Positions 12,801-25,228 of a DNA stretch of 64,000 nucleotides are shown here, piece after piece. The DNA is from Anomaloglossus baeobatrachus. Lineage: Eukaryota; Chordata; Amphibia; Anura; Aromobatidae. The stretch lies in assembly GCF_048569485.1 (NCBI RefSeq), contig NC_134361.1, positions 168,185,758 to 168,249,757 on the forward strand, given 5' to 3'. Position numbers and translations under genes: made by a program. Positions within the stretch are counted from its first letter, which is position 1. Every line of letters starts with the position of its first letter. The notes under the pieces are model-generated. The model had not been told where the DNA came from, did no database searches, and saw only the letters and a list, made by a program, of their open reading frames with translations.

Positions 12801-13620
12801 GGAGCAAGGTAACTTCGTCGTCGGTTGCATCCTCCTCCACCGCCTCTGTTGACCTTCTCGAGTGCCTGACTGTGGGTTGACAGTAGGTGGGATCTAGAAC
12901 TTCCTCATCAATTGTTGTGTTTGCACTCCCCTCACCCTCAGACCGAGCCTCTTCTTGCCCTGACCGAATATTTAAGTTATCATCCCAATCTGGTATCTGC
13001 GTCTCATCGTCATCAGTATGTTCCTCATTGTCTATAACAACAGGTGTTACAGTTTGTGAAAAAGGGTCAACATTATGCTCAGAAATTTGGTCCTCACGGC
13101 CTGAATCTGAGTCACAAAGGTTCTGGGCATCACTGCAGACCATTTCCTGGTCTGTACTCACTGTAGCTTGGGAGCAGACTTCTGATTCCCAGGCTATAGT
13201 GTGACTGAACAGCTCTGCAGACTCAGCCATCTCAGTTCCACCATACTGTGCAGGGCGGATGGAGACTTCAGAGCTGGGAGAATGCAAGTGTGATTTGGCT
13301 GACAACTCAGAGGACTGGTGTTTTTTGGATGCGGTAGTTGAGGTGGCGGAGAGGGCACTTGTTGGACCACTTGAGATCCATTCAAGCATTTTCCTTTTTT
13401 GGCCATCATCTACCTTTGTTCCAGTTGTTCGTGTCCGTAAAAAAGGGAGCACATCGGATTGTCCACGGTAAGTAGTAGACATCTTACTTTTGCTGGAAGA
13501 TGGTCTATCTTCAGCAGATGTTAATGGAGCTTTGCCACCTTCCCCACGGACAAACCCTTTTTTTCCTTTTCCAACACGCCTCTTCCCCTTTCCACCAGCA
13601 TCTGTCATTTTGCCACTCAT
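9894..13620 (-). pseudogene. hAT transposase, copy 1, inactivated
   Basis: BED zinc finger plus RNase H-like hAT transposase, closely similar along its length to the open gene in copy 2. Visible parts: start MSGKMTDAGGKGKRR at 13620; Ser/Thr/acidic-rich N-terminal region; BED finger with ICKICRDS and NRHMNKYH; DTWTSKHGQGRY with the first catalytic Asp; CDNAANLGAALH; CMAHVLNLVVQQF; TRWNSTLHML; and the C-terminal dimerisation block ending in FSAAGCVLTDKRTRL. Compared with copy 2 it lacks 2 bp near 11930, which shifts the frame just before DTWTS, and has an in-frame TGA at 11187-11189. The conserved SER before FSAAG reads SEC here. It cannot make full-length transposase. Confidence 0.9.
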
Positions 13621-13759
13621 TTTGATTGCGACAAGATTGTGCACTTAAAATGTGGTAGTAAAAATTGAGAGGTGGTGTAGATTTCAGCAGTGGTCTAGCT
13701 TTATTAACAGCAGAATAAACAACAATAATTATCCCTGACAATGCAACTACGGCCCTTAA

Positions 13760-14090
13760 ACTGGCAGCATAGTTTGCTAGTATAATGGCTTAGTAACAAT
13801 GAGTTTGAGTGTGCAATGCAGGCAGACGTTATGCAAATATCTTTGCACTAGTGGGACAATACAGAAGTCCAACAGCCACTTTTAGGATGCCACTAAGTTT
13901 CCTCAGTGTTTGCTAGTATAATGGCTTAGTAACAATGAGTTTAAGTGTGCAATGCAGGCAGACGTGCTGCAAATATCTTTGCACTAGTGGGACAATACAG
14001 AAGTCCAACAGCCACGTTTAGGATGCCACTAAGTTTCCTCAGTGTTTGCTAGTATAATGGCTTAGTAACAATGAGCTTGAGTGTGCAAAG
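13760..14090. repeat. ~137-bp tandem repeat, about 2.5 units, upstream of the hAT copy 1 transposase
   Basis: The words gctagtataatggcttag, tgcaatgcaggcagacg and ccactaag recur at about 137-bp intervals. The same unit forms the long array at 46190-50165 in copy 2. It lies in the 5' leader or promoter region of the transposase gene. Confidence 0.85.
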
Positions 14091-14880
14091 GGCAGGAGGG
14101 TACAGTGGCAGGGTTGTGGGTCTGGGTACAGGAAAGGAAGCCTCCCTTTCTATCCCTCCTAATGGGGAAATGCAGCGAGGAAATCCCTGACCTTAGCTAC
14201 ACAGACGCTGTCATCTTGTGTAGCTGTTAAAATCTGTTTTCACGGACCTGACTGTCACCTATGGCTCTGACCCTGCCGGTATTAGCCCTTAAAAGGACTA
14301 ATAGAAACTTATATCCCTATTCTGTATAGCGCTGTGTATAGAGCGTACACAGCAGTATCGGAGACAGGAACTACGCCAGCGGTGACTGACACCAAGACGC
14401 AGAAGGCAGATAATGGCGTGCTGGAGGAAAATGTCCGTTTTTATAATGCATGGACATGTGACATGGACATCCTATCACACATGCCGTTGCTTCTCTGGCT
14501 AAAAGTCCACTTAGCTGTGTGTGTGTCTGGGATTGGCTGACATGCTGGCCCACCCCACTACACGCGCGCGCTTAGGGAAGGAAGACAAGGAAAAAAAAAA
14601 AAATGGCGATCGCCATTATCCAAACAGCAGTGATCTGAATGCGCTGTTCCCGCACACTATACGCTGAAATTTCATAATAGTGTGAGTCACAGAGTGACTT
14701 ACACTATTACTGCGGAAAGCCAGCTAGTAATTAACTTGTCTTTTTGCTGCTAGAACCGTTCTCGAACGTATCTAGAACTATCGAGCTTTAGCAAAAAGCT
14801 CGAGTTCTAGTTCGATCTAGAACAGCCCCCAAAATCACTCGAGCCGCGAACTGGAGAACCGCGAACCGCGCTCAGCTCTA

Positions 14881-14888
14881 GTTACATT
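14881..14888. repeat. 8-bp target-site duplication, right of hAT copy 1
   Basis: GTTACATT, pairing with GTTATATT at 8714-8721. Confidence 0.8.
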
Positions 14889-15424
14889 GTTAGCATGAAA
14901 TGCGTAGGAATATTTGTGAGGGCAGTTAGGTTTATTGAGGCAATTGTATTCTTGCATCTTTGGTTATCTCTCCTCTATAAGTTCTTCCTTTCCTTTTTAC
15001 TAGCTAGCGAGTTTATCAAATTCAGTGGCTGCTAGTAATAGCTAGATAACCTTAGCCTGTCAATAGTTAGAGAGGAAGGAATAATAACATATCCACCTGC
15101 AGTTATCACAGGGTCCAATATTTAGATTAACTACTGGCTCAATTGTCTTCATTTATACATCTTATACATTTTATATATTATTATTACGGTTATCTTTTTG
15201 AGATGATATAACAAAGTTGTATTTTCGATACTGTAGAGACTAGTGAATAATGTTTAGGCAGTATAAACATTGCATAGTTCACTGCTTTCTTTTCTGTATT
15301 ATAGTAGCAGTATTGTGTTTATGATTACTATACTTTCACCTTTGTTCCTAGACTATAAATAAGAGACTGCAGTGAAATAACATGCATTGCTATACAACTC
15401 ATGTGATGACAACTCTTACATTTT
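14889..15424. other. AT-rich DNA without recognised features
   Basis: No open frame of note and no repeat recognised. Confidence 0.5.
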
Positions 15425-16129
15425 TGTAATAACGTTTTGATATATTTAAACATTGGGCATATAATCGTTTTTCCCTCTTCCTTGTACTGCTTGTTGTTCA
15501 CGATTTGCTATTTACATATATCAAAAACTTTTGCAAAAATAAAAGCGTTGTCGTCATATATGACGGCATGTATGGACAATATAAATAGCAAATCGTGAAC
15601 AACAAGCAGTACAAGGAAGAGGGAAAAACGATTAAATGCCCAACGTTTAAATATATCAAAAAGTTTTTACAAAAATGTAAGGGTTGTCGTCATATATGAC
15701 GGCATTTATGGAGAATATAAAGGGCAAATCGTGAACAACAAGCAGTACAACGAAGAGGGATAAATGATCAAATGCCCAATGTTTACAGATATCAAAAACT
15801 TTTTACAAAAATAAAAGCGTTGTTATCATATATGACGGCATGTATGGACAATATAAACATTGGGCATTTGATCATTTATCCCTCTTCGTTGTACTGCTTG
15901 TTGTTCACGATTTGTCCTTTATATTCTCCATAAATGCCGTCATATATGACGACAACCCTTACATTTTTGTAAAATCTTTTTGATAAATGAAAACATTAAG
16001 CATTTGATCGTGTTTCCCTCTTGCTTGTACTACTTGTTGCTTGTTGTTCACGATTTGCCCTTTATATTGTATATACATGCCGTCATATATGACATCTCTT
16101 ACATTTTTGTAAAACTTTTTTGATACATG

Positions 16130-17844
16130 TGTTACGGAGTGGATGATTGGATATAAAATAACATTATGCAATCATCGCCCAAAGTCCACAGGGCAGATGA
16201 CAAAGCCACTATTGGACTGGTGGATGGTTACAGCAACTAAGGAAAACCCAAATGTAAACGAAGGGGATGTTTAAGGGCACACCCCAATGTGTAGCGTGTC
16301 CCTGTTAGCTTCACAGGTACACGGGTATCGGTCACGTGTGTAGGGACATGTCAGACAAAGAGGAAAACCCACCAGGTATCGGTCACGTGTGTAGGGACGC
16401 ATCAGACCGAGAGGTAACCCAGTTTGCATCATTGGGAAACCAAGGACAAAGACGCTGAACCAGTCACGTGCGTAGGGAGCAGGATAGACTGGTAGAATAG
16501 CCCGGTTAGCGTACACAAGTCTGCCACAGGCACTGCAGACTACTGGTCACGTGCATATGGGGCATGTCAGACCGCGTGGGCTACCTAGTTAGCGTCACTG
16601 GGCACCCGAGGACTGATAGGACTGAGACTGACCCTCACCGTGACAAGACAGATACGAATATCTGAGATACGAATATCTGATACCGGTGCTTAGCCCTGAT
16701 TAACTCTGTCCTATAGCTCACACACACCTGCCACAAGCACTGCAGAAAATATAGCGCTGGAACCCAAGCATACATGCAGCACAGTCTGCTCACTGAGCTG
16801 CAGCAAAAGACAATGACACTCGCATGCCGATGGGTGTGGTTCCGGACCTTTTACAGCTGCCTCCCTGGCCCAGGCCACATGGCATGTGGTAATGGCTCCG
16901 GTTGCGGCCAACCCGCGGCCACCATGTCACCGCAACCAATCAGTGGTCACCGCTGACGTCACTGCGAGCCAATCAGCGTCCATTGCATCAGCGATAACGT
17001 CACGCGCATGTGCGATAGCGGTAATCCCGCACTTAGTGTCTGGAGAGGCTGCGGGAACCCGTGCATGGGCGATAGCACTAAATGAGCACTAAGGGGGGCT
17101 TTACACGCTGCGACATCGCTACCGATATATCGTCGGGGTCACGTCGCTAGTGACGCACATCCGGCGCCGGTAGCGACATCACAACGTGTAAATCCTACGT
17201 GCGACGACGAACGAGCACAGAAGCGTACAATATCGCTAATCTCTATAACGTCGTTCATTTCCATAATGTCGGTTCAACCGCAGGTACAATGTTGTTTGTC
17301 GTTCCTGCTGCTCCACACATCGCTGTGTGTAAACCCGCAGGAGCGACAAACATCTCCTTACCTGTGTCCTGACGGCAATGCAGAAGGGAGAAGGTGGGCA
17401 GGATGTTATGTCCCGCTCATCTCCGCCCCTCCGCTTCTATTGGCCGGCCGATTAGTGACGTTGCGGTGACGTTGCTGTGACGCCGAACGCACCTCCCCCT
17501 TGAAGGAGGGATTGTTCGGCGGTCACAGCGACGTCGCCGAGCAGGTATGTGCGTGTGAAGCTGCCGTAGCGATTATGTTCACTACGGCAGCAATCACAAG
17601 ATATCGCATGTACAATGGGGGCGGGTTCTATCACGCTGGACATCGCTAGCAAATGCTAGCGATGTCGCAACGTGTAAAGTACCCCTTAGTCTCAGAACGG
17701 TAGAAGACTCTAGTCACCTAGTGTCTGTCAGCCCTACACTTTGAGCGACGGACAGGTGGCGCTGCGGAGTCGACTGATCCCAATATGGGAGTCAATGACG
17801 GGACTGGACCGGTTCGAGACTCAGAAGGACCCCGAACCGTAGCA
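16130..17844. mobile_element. LTR (TGTTACGG family) inserted in the satellite
   Basis: It starts TGTTACGG and ends CCGTAGCA, with the ~155-bp satellite continuing on both sides. Flanks ACATG and ATATA fit a diverged 5-bp target duplication of the satellite word atatg. A MITE sits inside at 17092-17686. It looks like a solo LTR of the family also present at 4259-5507 and 27296-29018. Confidence 0.7.
17092..17686. mobile_element. TA-flanked MITE inside the LTR
   Basis: 595 bp bounded by TA dinucleotides. The left end reads aggggggctttacacgc and the right end is its near-inverted complement (gtgtaaagtacccct), followed in both by cgacatcgc-type sequence. It is CpG-rich, with internal inverted repeats (for example around 17300-17350 and 17560-17590). 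No coding capacity. Same family as 28352-28944 and, more distantly, 26473-26919. TA duplication suggests a Tc1/mariner-type source, but I cannot name the autonomous partner. Confidence 0.75.
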
Positions 17845-18335
17845 ATATATAAACGTTGGGCATTTGATCGTTTTTCTTTTTTTTTTTTACTGCTTGTTGA
17901 TTTTTGTTCACGATTTGCCCTATATATTGTTCATACATGCTGTCATATATGACGACAACTCTTACCTATTTGCAAAAACTTTTTGATATATGGAAACATT
18001 GGGTATTTGATAATTTTTCCTTCTTGCTTAGACTGCTTGTTTTTCGTAATTTGCCCTTTATATTGTCCATACATGCCGTCATGTATGACAACAACTCTTA
18101 CATTTTTGTAAAAACGTTTTGATATATGTAAACATTGGACATTTGATCATTTTTACCTCTTTTTTTGTACTGCTTCGTGCTCGTTGTTCACGATTCGCCC
18201 TTCATATTGTCCAATCATTCCGTCATATATGACGACAACTCTTAAATTTCTGTAAAAAATTGTTTAAAAGAACTGAAGTCCACAGTGGTTGATACCTTTT
18301 AATGGCTAACTGAAAAGATGGTAATAATAGCAAGC

Positions 18336-18364
18336 TTTCGAGACTACGCAGGTCTCTTCATCAG
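18336..18364 (-). ncRNA. Hammerhead ribozyme core, canonical bases intact
   Basis: On the minus strand: CTGATGA, A, then stem II GAGAC-CTGCGTA-GTCTC, then GAAA and GC. All core bases of a hammerhead are present. It is the best-preserved of the five cores seen in the window. Cleavage would act on retroelement transcripts read from the minus strand. Confidence 0.7.
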
Positions 18365-18508
18365 GCTCAGTATAACACAAAATCTGAAGAGTCACATATT
18401 TATACACAACAGGACATAAAATGGGGCAATAAATAAAACAAGTTATCTGAAGCAGAACGATCAGTATGGCAAGAGGACAAACTGTTGATGTTATTGATGT
18501 AAGCAAGC

Positions 18509-18537
18509 GTTCGAGACTACGCAGGTCTCTTCATCAG
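18509..18537 (-). ncRNA. Hammerhead ribozyme core, second tandem copy with altered GAAA
   Basis: Same as the copy at 18336-18364, but the conserved GAAA reads GAAC. Stem II is intact. Probably inactive. Confidence 0.6.
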
Positions 18538-18915
18538 GCTCAGTATAACACAAAATCTGAAGAGTCACATATTTATACACAACAGGACATAGAATGGGGC
18601 AGTAAAAGTACATTTTTGTAAAAACTTTTGATATATGTAAACATTGGGCATTTGATCATTTTTCTTTCTTCCATGTACTGCTTGTTGCTTGTTGTTCATG
18701 ACTTGCCCTTTTTATTGTCCACGTATGCCGTCATATATGACGAGAACTCTTATATTTTTGCAAAACCTTTTGATATATGTAAACATTGGGCATTTGATCG
18801 TTGTTCCCTCTTCCTTGTACTGCTTGTTGTTCACGATTTGCTCTTCATATTTTCCATACATTCCGTCATATATGATGACAACTCTTACATTTTTGTAAAA
18901 ACTTTTTGATATATA

Positions 18916-20058
18916 TATACCCAATCCCCGGAATATCCATGCCAGTTAACACACCAGCACCTTCAGGCCCCACACACAACCCCAACACCAAACTGGGAGA
19001 CTGCCTAGCAACAGGTAAAAGGGATGGCCACTGATTGGATATTTGCCACCCGATCTGTAAGGAGAGACCCAGCAAGGGGAGGGGACAGTGGTCAGTTGGG
19101 AAGTTGGCGGGAGGAAGTGTCCAGTTTGAGTTTGGAGAAGGACGTTAGAGGAAGGAGTCGAGAGTAGTAAATAGAGGAGTGAAGTGCAGAAAGAAAGTTA
19201 AGACCTGCAGTAACAACAGAAAGGAGTGAGGGACTGTGGAGTAAGGAACCAGAACTCCAGGGACTGTGAGTTACCTGTGGAGGTAAGAAACTCCAGGGAC
19301 CGTGGGGTGCCTCTGGAAGTCTGGAATCTAGGCTCACAGGACTCAGCACGAGGCGGGATGCAGACCCTAGGACAGCGGGACACTTTATGGTGAACTGTTA
19401 AATCTGCCAGGCGAGAAGATCTTCAGGGTCCATCGCCAACCAAAGAGTCTGAATCATCAGCAGCAAAAAGGGGACCGGGTATGGACCCCCTTAAATAGTC
19501 TAGGCTGCCTGCAATAGGACCAACACAGAAACTGAGGGGTTTCCCAGCAGCTCTAAGCCACGGGAGCCCAATACAAACAAGAGTGCACGGAGCACAGCTA
19601 CCCCGGGTCACAACTGGCATGGAGAACAAGGGGAGCAGGAACACCTGGAATCAGCACCAGCAGGTCTAAGCACTGAAACCAAGTAAAAGGCAAGTTAAAA
19701 CTGCAATACTGGTGTGGACTGTTTCCTTACTGCATCCGTGCACATACACAAACTGTTCCCCACTCACTACAATCCCCATCATCCACTGCTGGGTCCTAGC
19801 CCAAAGCACCTAAGCTGCACTACTCCATCATCCCCAGCAAGATCCTGTAGCGGCAGCTTCAAATAACCTGGCTGCAAGCCGCAAGTGGCGTAGTCAACAA
19901 AAACTCTTTTATTTTATTTTATTTTTTTCTTTTCTTTTTACCTCTTTTTATTTCAGACCGGCCCCCGGAGTCACAGAACCGGGCATCGGCCGCGACCACA
20001 ACTCATCTGAGTGTCACACAAGCCTGAGACCGAGTACCCCACAGCCCTGGGGCGTCAC
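18916..20058. mobile_element. Unclassified insertion, LTR-like right end
   Basis: About 1.1 kb of non-satellite sequence between two satellite blocks. Its right edge reads ggggcgtcaca, like the TGTGACG/CGTCACA ends of LTR-like pieces elsewhere in the window. No coding region and no clear left boundary. Confidence 0.35.
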
Positions 20059-20345
20059 ATACACATTGGGCATTTGAACGTTTTTCCCTCTTCCTTTTAC
20101 TGCTTGTTGTTCACAATTTACTCTTTATATTGTCCATACATGCTGTCATATATGACGACAACTCTTGCATTTTTTTAAAAAACTTACTGATATATGTAAA
20201 CATTGGGCATTTGAACGTTTTTCACTCTTCCTTGTACTGCTTGTTGTTCACGATTTACCCTTCATATTGTCCATACATGCCGTCATATATAACAACAACT
20301 CTTACATTTGGGCATTTGATCATTTTTTTTTCCTTCTTCCTTAGA

Positions 20346-21153
20346 CTGTTTGTGCCTAGACTGCTGAATCACCACGAACAAAGGTTCATACTAATAACAG
20401 TAATAACAATATACAGTACATAGCAATAAAGTAGGAGGATCATAAACCAAAAAGCAAGAAATACAAGTAGATCTAACTGTTATGAATATAAACACTTTCA
20501 CACATGTGTAACAAAAAAAGGGAAGACTTTCTTCAGTGAGACGCCACACCCGCACCCAACTTGTCCCTGTACTGACTAGAAACACTCTAGTCGCACAACT
20601 CAAAACACCATCTCAGACCTGACTCCCTAAAAAGGCCGGAGGCCGGAATACAACAAATGTCAGCAAGAGTAGAGGAAGGTTTACAGGAATATACAAAAAC
20701 CCAGAGTGAGAAAACTAAAACGCATTCATATAAGGTAGAAAAGGAAAGCTAATGAGACCTACAAATAAGCAGATCAAGTAAACCCTCTCAGAAACTGTTT
20801 AGTCAATAACGCAAACCCCTTAGCTGAAGGGCTTGAACTTGTAAGCACAAGTTCAGGTATAGCCAGCGAGGAAGTACAGTGCAAGTTTAATATATAAAAC
20901 CCAACCCAGAATGTGATAGGGCAGACCAAAATCAAAGAATGAGGAACACTTGGAGAGGAAGGAACCAAGAAGGGAGAACAAAGACAAATATAACCATCAG
21001 CATTTGGATAAAGAAATATAGGCAATAGCTCAGAAGACAGAGGAACCGACTATGCAACAACATGTCACTGGATTGAATCCTGAAATTGAGCCATGACCTA
21101 TAAGACATATTGTTCTGATGACAAAATGTTTAATTGTCTGGACCCTACATATA
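20346..21153. other. No recognised feature
   Basis: Gene-free, A-rich sequence between the satellite and the Tc1-like terminus. A GGCCGGAGGCCGG word lies near 20634. Nothing supports a gene or a repeat family. Confidence 0.45.
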
Positions 21154-22149
21154 CAATGGGGAGAATAAGTATCTAACACACTGACAATTTTGCAAGCTTT
21201 CCTATTAACAAAGAATGGAGAGGTCTGTAATTTTTATTGTAGGTACACTTTAACTGTGACAGATACCCCCCCTCCTCAAAAAAAATCCAGAAAGTCACAT
21301 TGTATGATTCTTAAATAAGTAATTTGCATTTTATTGCATAAAATAAGTATTTGATCACCTTTTAACCAGCAGGAATTCTGGCTCTCACAGACCTGTTATT
21401 TTTTCTTTAACCCCTTCACCCCCGGCCACTAAAACACCCTAATGACCGGGCCATTTTTTGCAATTCTGACCAGTGTCACTTTGACAGGTTATAACTCTGG
21501 AACGCTTCAACGGATCCTGGCGATTCTGAGATTGTTTTTTCGTGACATATTGTGCTTCATGTCAGTGGTAAATTTAGGCCGATATTTTTTGCGTTTATTT
21601 GTGAAAATTTAGGAAATTTGGCGAAAATTTTGAAAATTTCGCAAATTTCAAACTTTGAAAATGTATGCCCATAAATCTGAGAGATATGTCACACAAAATA
21701 GTTACTAAATAACATTTCCCACTTGTCTACTTTACATCAGCGCAATTTTCGAAACAAATTTTTTTTCCGTTAGGAAGTTAGAAGGGGTCAAAGGTCATCA
21801 GCAAATTCTCATTTTTCCAACAAAATTTACAAAATAATTTTTTTAGGGACCACATCACATTTGAAGTGACTTTGAGAGGCCGAGGTGACAGAAAATACCC
21901 AAAAGTGACCCCATTCTAAAAACTACACCCCTCACACTGCTCAAAACCACATCCAATAAGATTATTAACCCTTTAGGTGCTTCACAGGAACCAAAGCAAT
22001 GTGGAAGGAAAAAATGAAAATTTTACTTTTTAACACAAAAATGTTACTTTAGCCATAAAATTTTCATTTTTACAAGGGAGAAAAGAGAAAGTGCACCCTA
22101 CAATTTATTGTGCATGTTCTCCTGAGTACGCTGATACCCCATATGTGGT

Positions 22150-24170
22150 AAAAATCAATTGTTTGGGCGCACGGCAGAGCTCGGAAGGGAAGGAGCGCCA
22201 TTTGAATTTTTGAACGCAAAATTAGCTGCACTCATTAGCGGACGCCATGTCGGGTTTGAAGACCCCCTGAGGTGCCTAAACAATGGAGCTCCCCCATAAG
22301 TGACCCCATTTTGGAAACTAGAGGCCTCAAATAATTTTTCTAGATGTTTGGTGAGCACTTTGAACCCCTGGGGGCTTCACAAAAGTTTATAGCGTTGAGC
22401 CGTGAAAAGAAAAAAAAAATTTTTTACCACAAAACGGTTGCTTCAACTAGGTAGCTTTTTTTTTCACAAGGGTAACAGGAAAAAATGCACCATAAAATGT
22501 ATTGTGCATTTTCTCCTGAGTACGCAGATACCTCATATGTGGTGGAAATCAAATGTTTGGACACACAGCAGTGCTCGGAAGGCAAGGAGCGCCATTTGAA
22601 TTTTTGAGTGCAAAATTAGCTGCACCTGTTAGCGGACGCCATGTCGGGTTTGAAGACCCCCTGAGGTGCCTAAACAATGGAGCTCCCCCACAAGTGACCC
22701 CATTTTGGAAACTAGAGGCCTCAAATAATTTTTCTAGATGTTTGGTGAGCACTTTGAACCCCTGGGGGCTTCACAAAAGTTTATAGCGTTGAGCCGTGAA
22801 AAGAAAAAAAAATTTTTTTACCACAAAACGGTTGCTTCAACTAGGTAGCTTTTTTTTTCACAAGGGTAACAGGAAAAAATGCACCATAAAATGTATTGTG
22901 CATTTTCTCCTGAGTACGCAGATACCTCATATGTGGTGGAAATCAAATGTTTGGACACACAGCAGTGCTCGGAAGGCAAGGAGCGCCATTTGAATTTTTG
23001 AGTGCAAAATTAGCTGCACCTGTTAGCGGACGCCATGTCGGGTTTGAAGACCCCCTGAGGTGCCTAAACAATGGAGCTCCCCCACAAGTGACCCCATTTT
23101 GGAAACTAGAGACCTCAAATAATTTTTCTAGATGTTTGGTGAGCACTTTGAACACCTGGGGGCTTCACAAAAGTTTATAGCGTTGAGCCGTGAAAAGAAA
23201 AAAACAATTTTTTACCACAAAACGGTTGCTTCAACTAGGTAGCTTTTTTTTTCACAAGGGTAACAGGAAAAAATGCACCATAAAATGTATTGTGCATTTT
23301 CTCCTGAGTACGCAGATACCTCATATGTGGTGGAAAGTAATTGTTTGGGCGCATGGCGGGGCTCAGAAGAGAAGGAGCGCCATTTGACAGCAAAATTGGT
23401 TGGAATCATTAGCGGACACCATGTCACGCTTGGAGACCCCCTATGGTGCCTAAACAGTGGAGCTCCCCCACAAGTGACACCATTTTGGAAACTAGAGCCC
23501 TCAAATAATTTTTCTAGATGTTTGGTGAGCACTTTGAACACCTGGGGGCTTCACAGAAGTTTATAGCGTTGAGCCGTGAAAAGAAAAAAAAATTTTTTTA
23601 CCACAAAACGGTTGCTTCAACTAGGTAGCTTTTTTTTCACAAGGCTATCAGGAAAAAATGCACCATAAAATGTATTGTGCATTTTCTCCTGAGTACGCAG
23701 ATACCTCATATGTGGTGGAAAGTAATTGTTTGGGCGCATGGCGGGGCTAAGAAGAGAAGGAGCGCCATTTGACAGCAAAATTGGTTGGAATCATTAGCGG
23801 ACGCCATGTCACGTTTGGAGACCCCCTATGGTGCCTAAACAGTGGAGCTCCCCCACAAGTGACACCATTTTGGAAACTAGAGCCCTCAAATATTTTTTCT
23901 AGATGTTTGGTGAGCACTTTGAACACCTGGGGGCTTCACAGAAGTTTATAGCGTTGAGCCGTGAAAAGAATTTTTTTTTTTTTACCACAAAACGGTTGCT
24001 TCAACTAGGTAGCTTTTTTTTTCACAAGGGTAACAGGAAAAAATGCACCATAAAACGTATTGTGCATTTTCTCCTGAGTACGCAGATACCTCATATGTGG
24101 TGGAAAGTAATTGTTTGAGCGCATGGCGGGGCTCAGAAGAGAAGGAGCGCCATTTGACTTTTCAAACGCA
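22150..24170. repeat. ~394-bp tandem array, five units
   Basis: The landmark agcgttgagccgtgaaaag recurs near 22392, 22786, 23180, 23569 and 23952. The first three units are nearly identical; the later ones carry a shared variant (gcatggcggggct and a short deletion). Small open frames repeat with the unit and have no coding meaning. Confidence 0.9.
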
Positions 24171-24249
24171 CAGACGCAGTGCACTGATCGGCCGCTGCAG
24201 GACGCACGGTCGGATGCGATAAAAAAAAGCGTCGGGGATACGTAAAAAA

Positions 24250-25015
24250 AAAAGTCACGCCAAAAATTGACCATGGATGCAGATACGTTATGTGCATCCC
24301 TGATCAGCGCTTGGCGGGACGCACGGACGGATGCGATACAAAAAGCGTCGCAAATACGGAAAAAAGTCACGCCAAAAATTGAGCAGGGATGCCGATCCGT
24401 TATCTGCATCCCTAATCAGCGCTCGGCGGGACGCACGGACGGATGCGATACAAAAAGCGTCGTGAATACGGAAAAAAGTCACGCCAAAAATTGAGCAGGG
24501 ATGCCGATCCGTTATCTGCATCCCTAATCAGCGCTCGGCGGGACGCACGGACGGATGCGATACAAAAAGTGTCGTGAATACGGAAAAAAGTCACGCCAAA
24601 AATTGACCATGGATGCCGATCCGTTATATGCATCCCTGATCAGCGCTTGGCGGGACGCACGGACGGATGCGATACAAAAAGCGTCGGGGATACGGAAAAA
24701 AAAGTCACGCCAAAAATTGAGCAGGGATGCCGATCCGTTATCTGCATCCCTGATCAGCGCTCGGCGGGACGCACGGACGGATGCGATACAAAAAGCGTCG
24801 TGAATACGGAAAAAAAAGTCACGCCAAAAATTGACCATGGATGCCGATCCGTTATCTGCATCCCTGATCAGCGCTTGGCGGGACGCACGGACGGATGCGA
24901 TACAAAAAGCGTCGGGGATACGGAAAAAAAAGTCACGCCAAAAATTGAGCAGGGATGCAGATCCGTTATCTGCATCCCTGATCAGCGCTTGGCGGGACGC
25001 ACGGACGGATGAGGT
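24250..25015. repeat. ~112-117-bp tandem array, seven units
   Basis: gtcacgccaaaaattga recurs seven times at 108-117-bp spacing, with gggatgc..gatccgttatctgcatccc and gcgggacgcacggacggat in each. Part of each unit can fold on itself (ggatgcagat/atctgcatcc). Confidence 0.9.
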
Positions 25016-25228
25016 GTAAAAATGGACAGGGGATACGGAAAAAAAAAAAAAAAAGTTATACTCACAGTACCCACAGGACTAGCAGGAGGATCACTGACCA
25101 GAAGAGCTGCAGAGGAACAGATGGCAGAGAGATGGACAGCTTTACAGGAGCAGCAGGCAGATCAGCAGAATGCCCAGGAAGGACCCAGCGATGGACGCAG
25201 ATGTGATCAGGCCGGTGAAGACAGGTAA

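Larger units (their letters stand above)
8722..14880 (-). mobile_element. hAT transposon, copy 1 (6.16 kb, broken transposase)
   Basis: The ends are TAGAGATGAGCG on the left and, inverted, TAGAGCTGAGCG on the right, with an 8-bp target duplication. Order along the window: left terminus (8722-9050), about four ~235-bp tandem units (9050-9880), transposase gene on the minus strand (9894-13620), about 2.5 units of a ~137-bp repeat (13760-14090), then a ~0.8-kb terminus with a CpG-containing block and inverted repeats. The same order is found in the 14-kb copy at 36963-50993. The single mismatch in the target duplication and the damaged gene indicate it is older than copy 2. Confidence 0.92.
18263..18606 (-). 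mobile_element. Penelope-type terminal repeat fragment, two tandem copies
   Basis: Two ~173-bp direct repeats, each containing a hammerhead core on the minus strand and the shared tail gtataacacaaaatctgaag. They interrupt the satellite. Tandem terminal repeats with hammerheads are typical of Penelope-like elements; no coding part remains here. Confidence 0.65.
15425..20345. repeat. ~155-bp satellite in direct and inverted orientation, interrupted by insertions
   Basis: The unit contains aacattgggcatttgatcg, ccctcttccttgtactgctt, gttgttcacgatttgcc and the palindrome GTCATATATGAC. Units lie at 15425-16129, 17845-18262, 18607-18915 and 20059-20345. Within 15425-15960 the units switch orientation, giving large inverted repeats around about 15550 and 15820. 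The gaps are filled by an LTR, a Penelope fragment and an unknown insert; the same unit resumes on both sides of each. No protein is encoded. Confidence 0.85.

Noticed and set aside
15425-20345. CRISPR-like array
   Set aside because: Units are long, contiguous and without unique spacers; the sequence is a eukaryotic satellite. The same holds for the other tandem arrays.
22402-23951. Repeated 60-77-codon frames as genes
   Set aside because: They recur at the 394-bp array period and have no domain.
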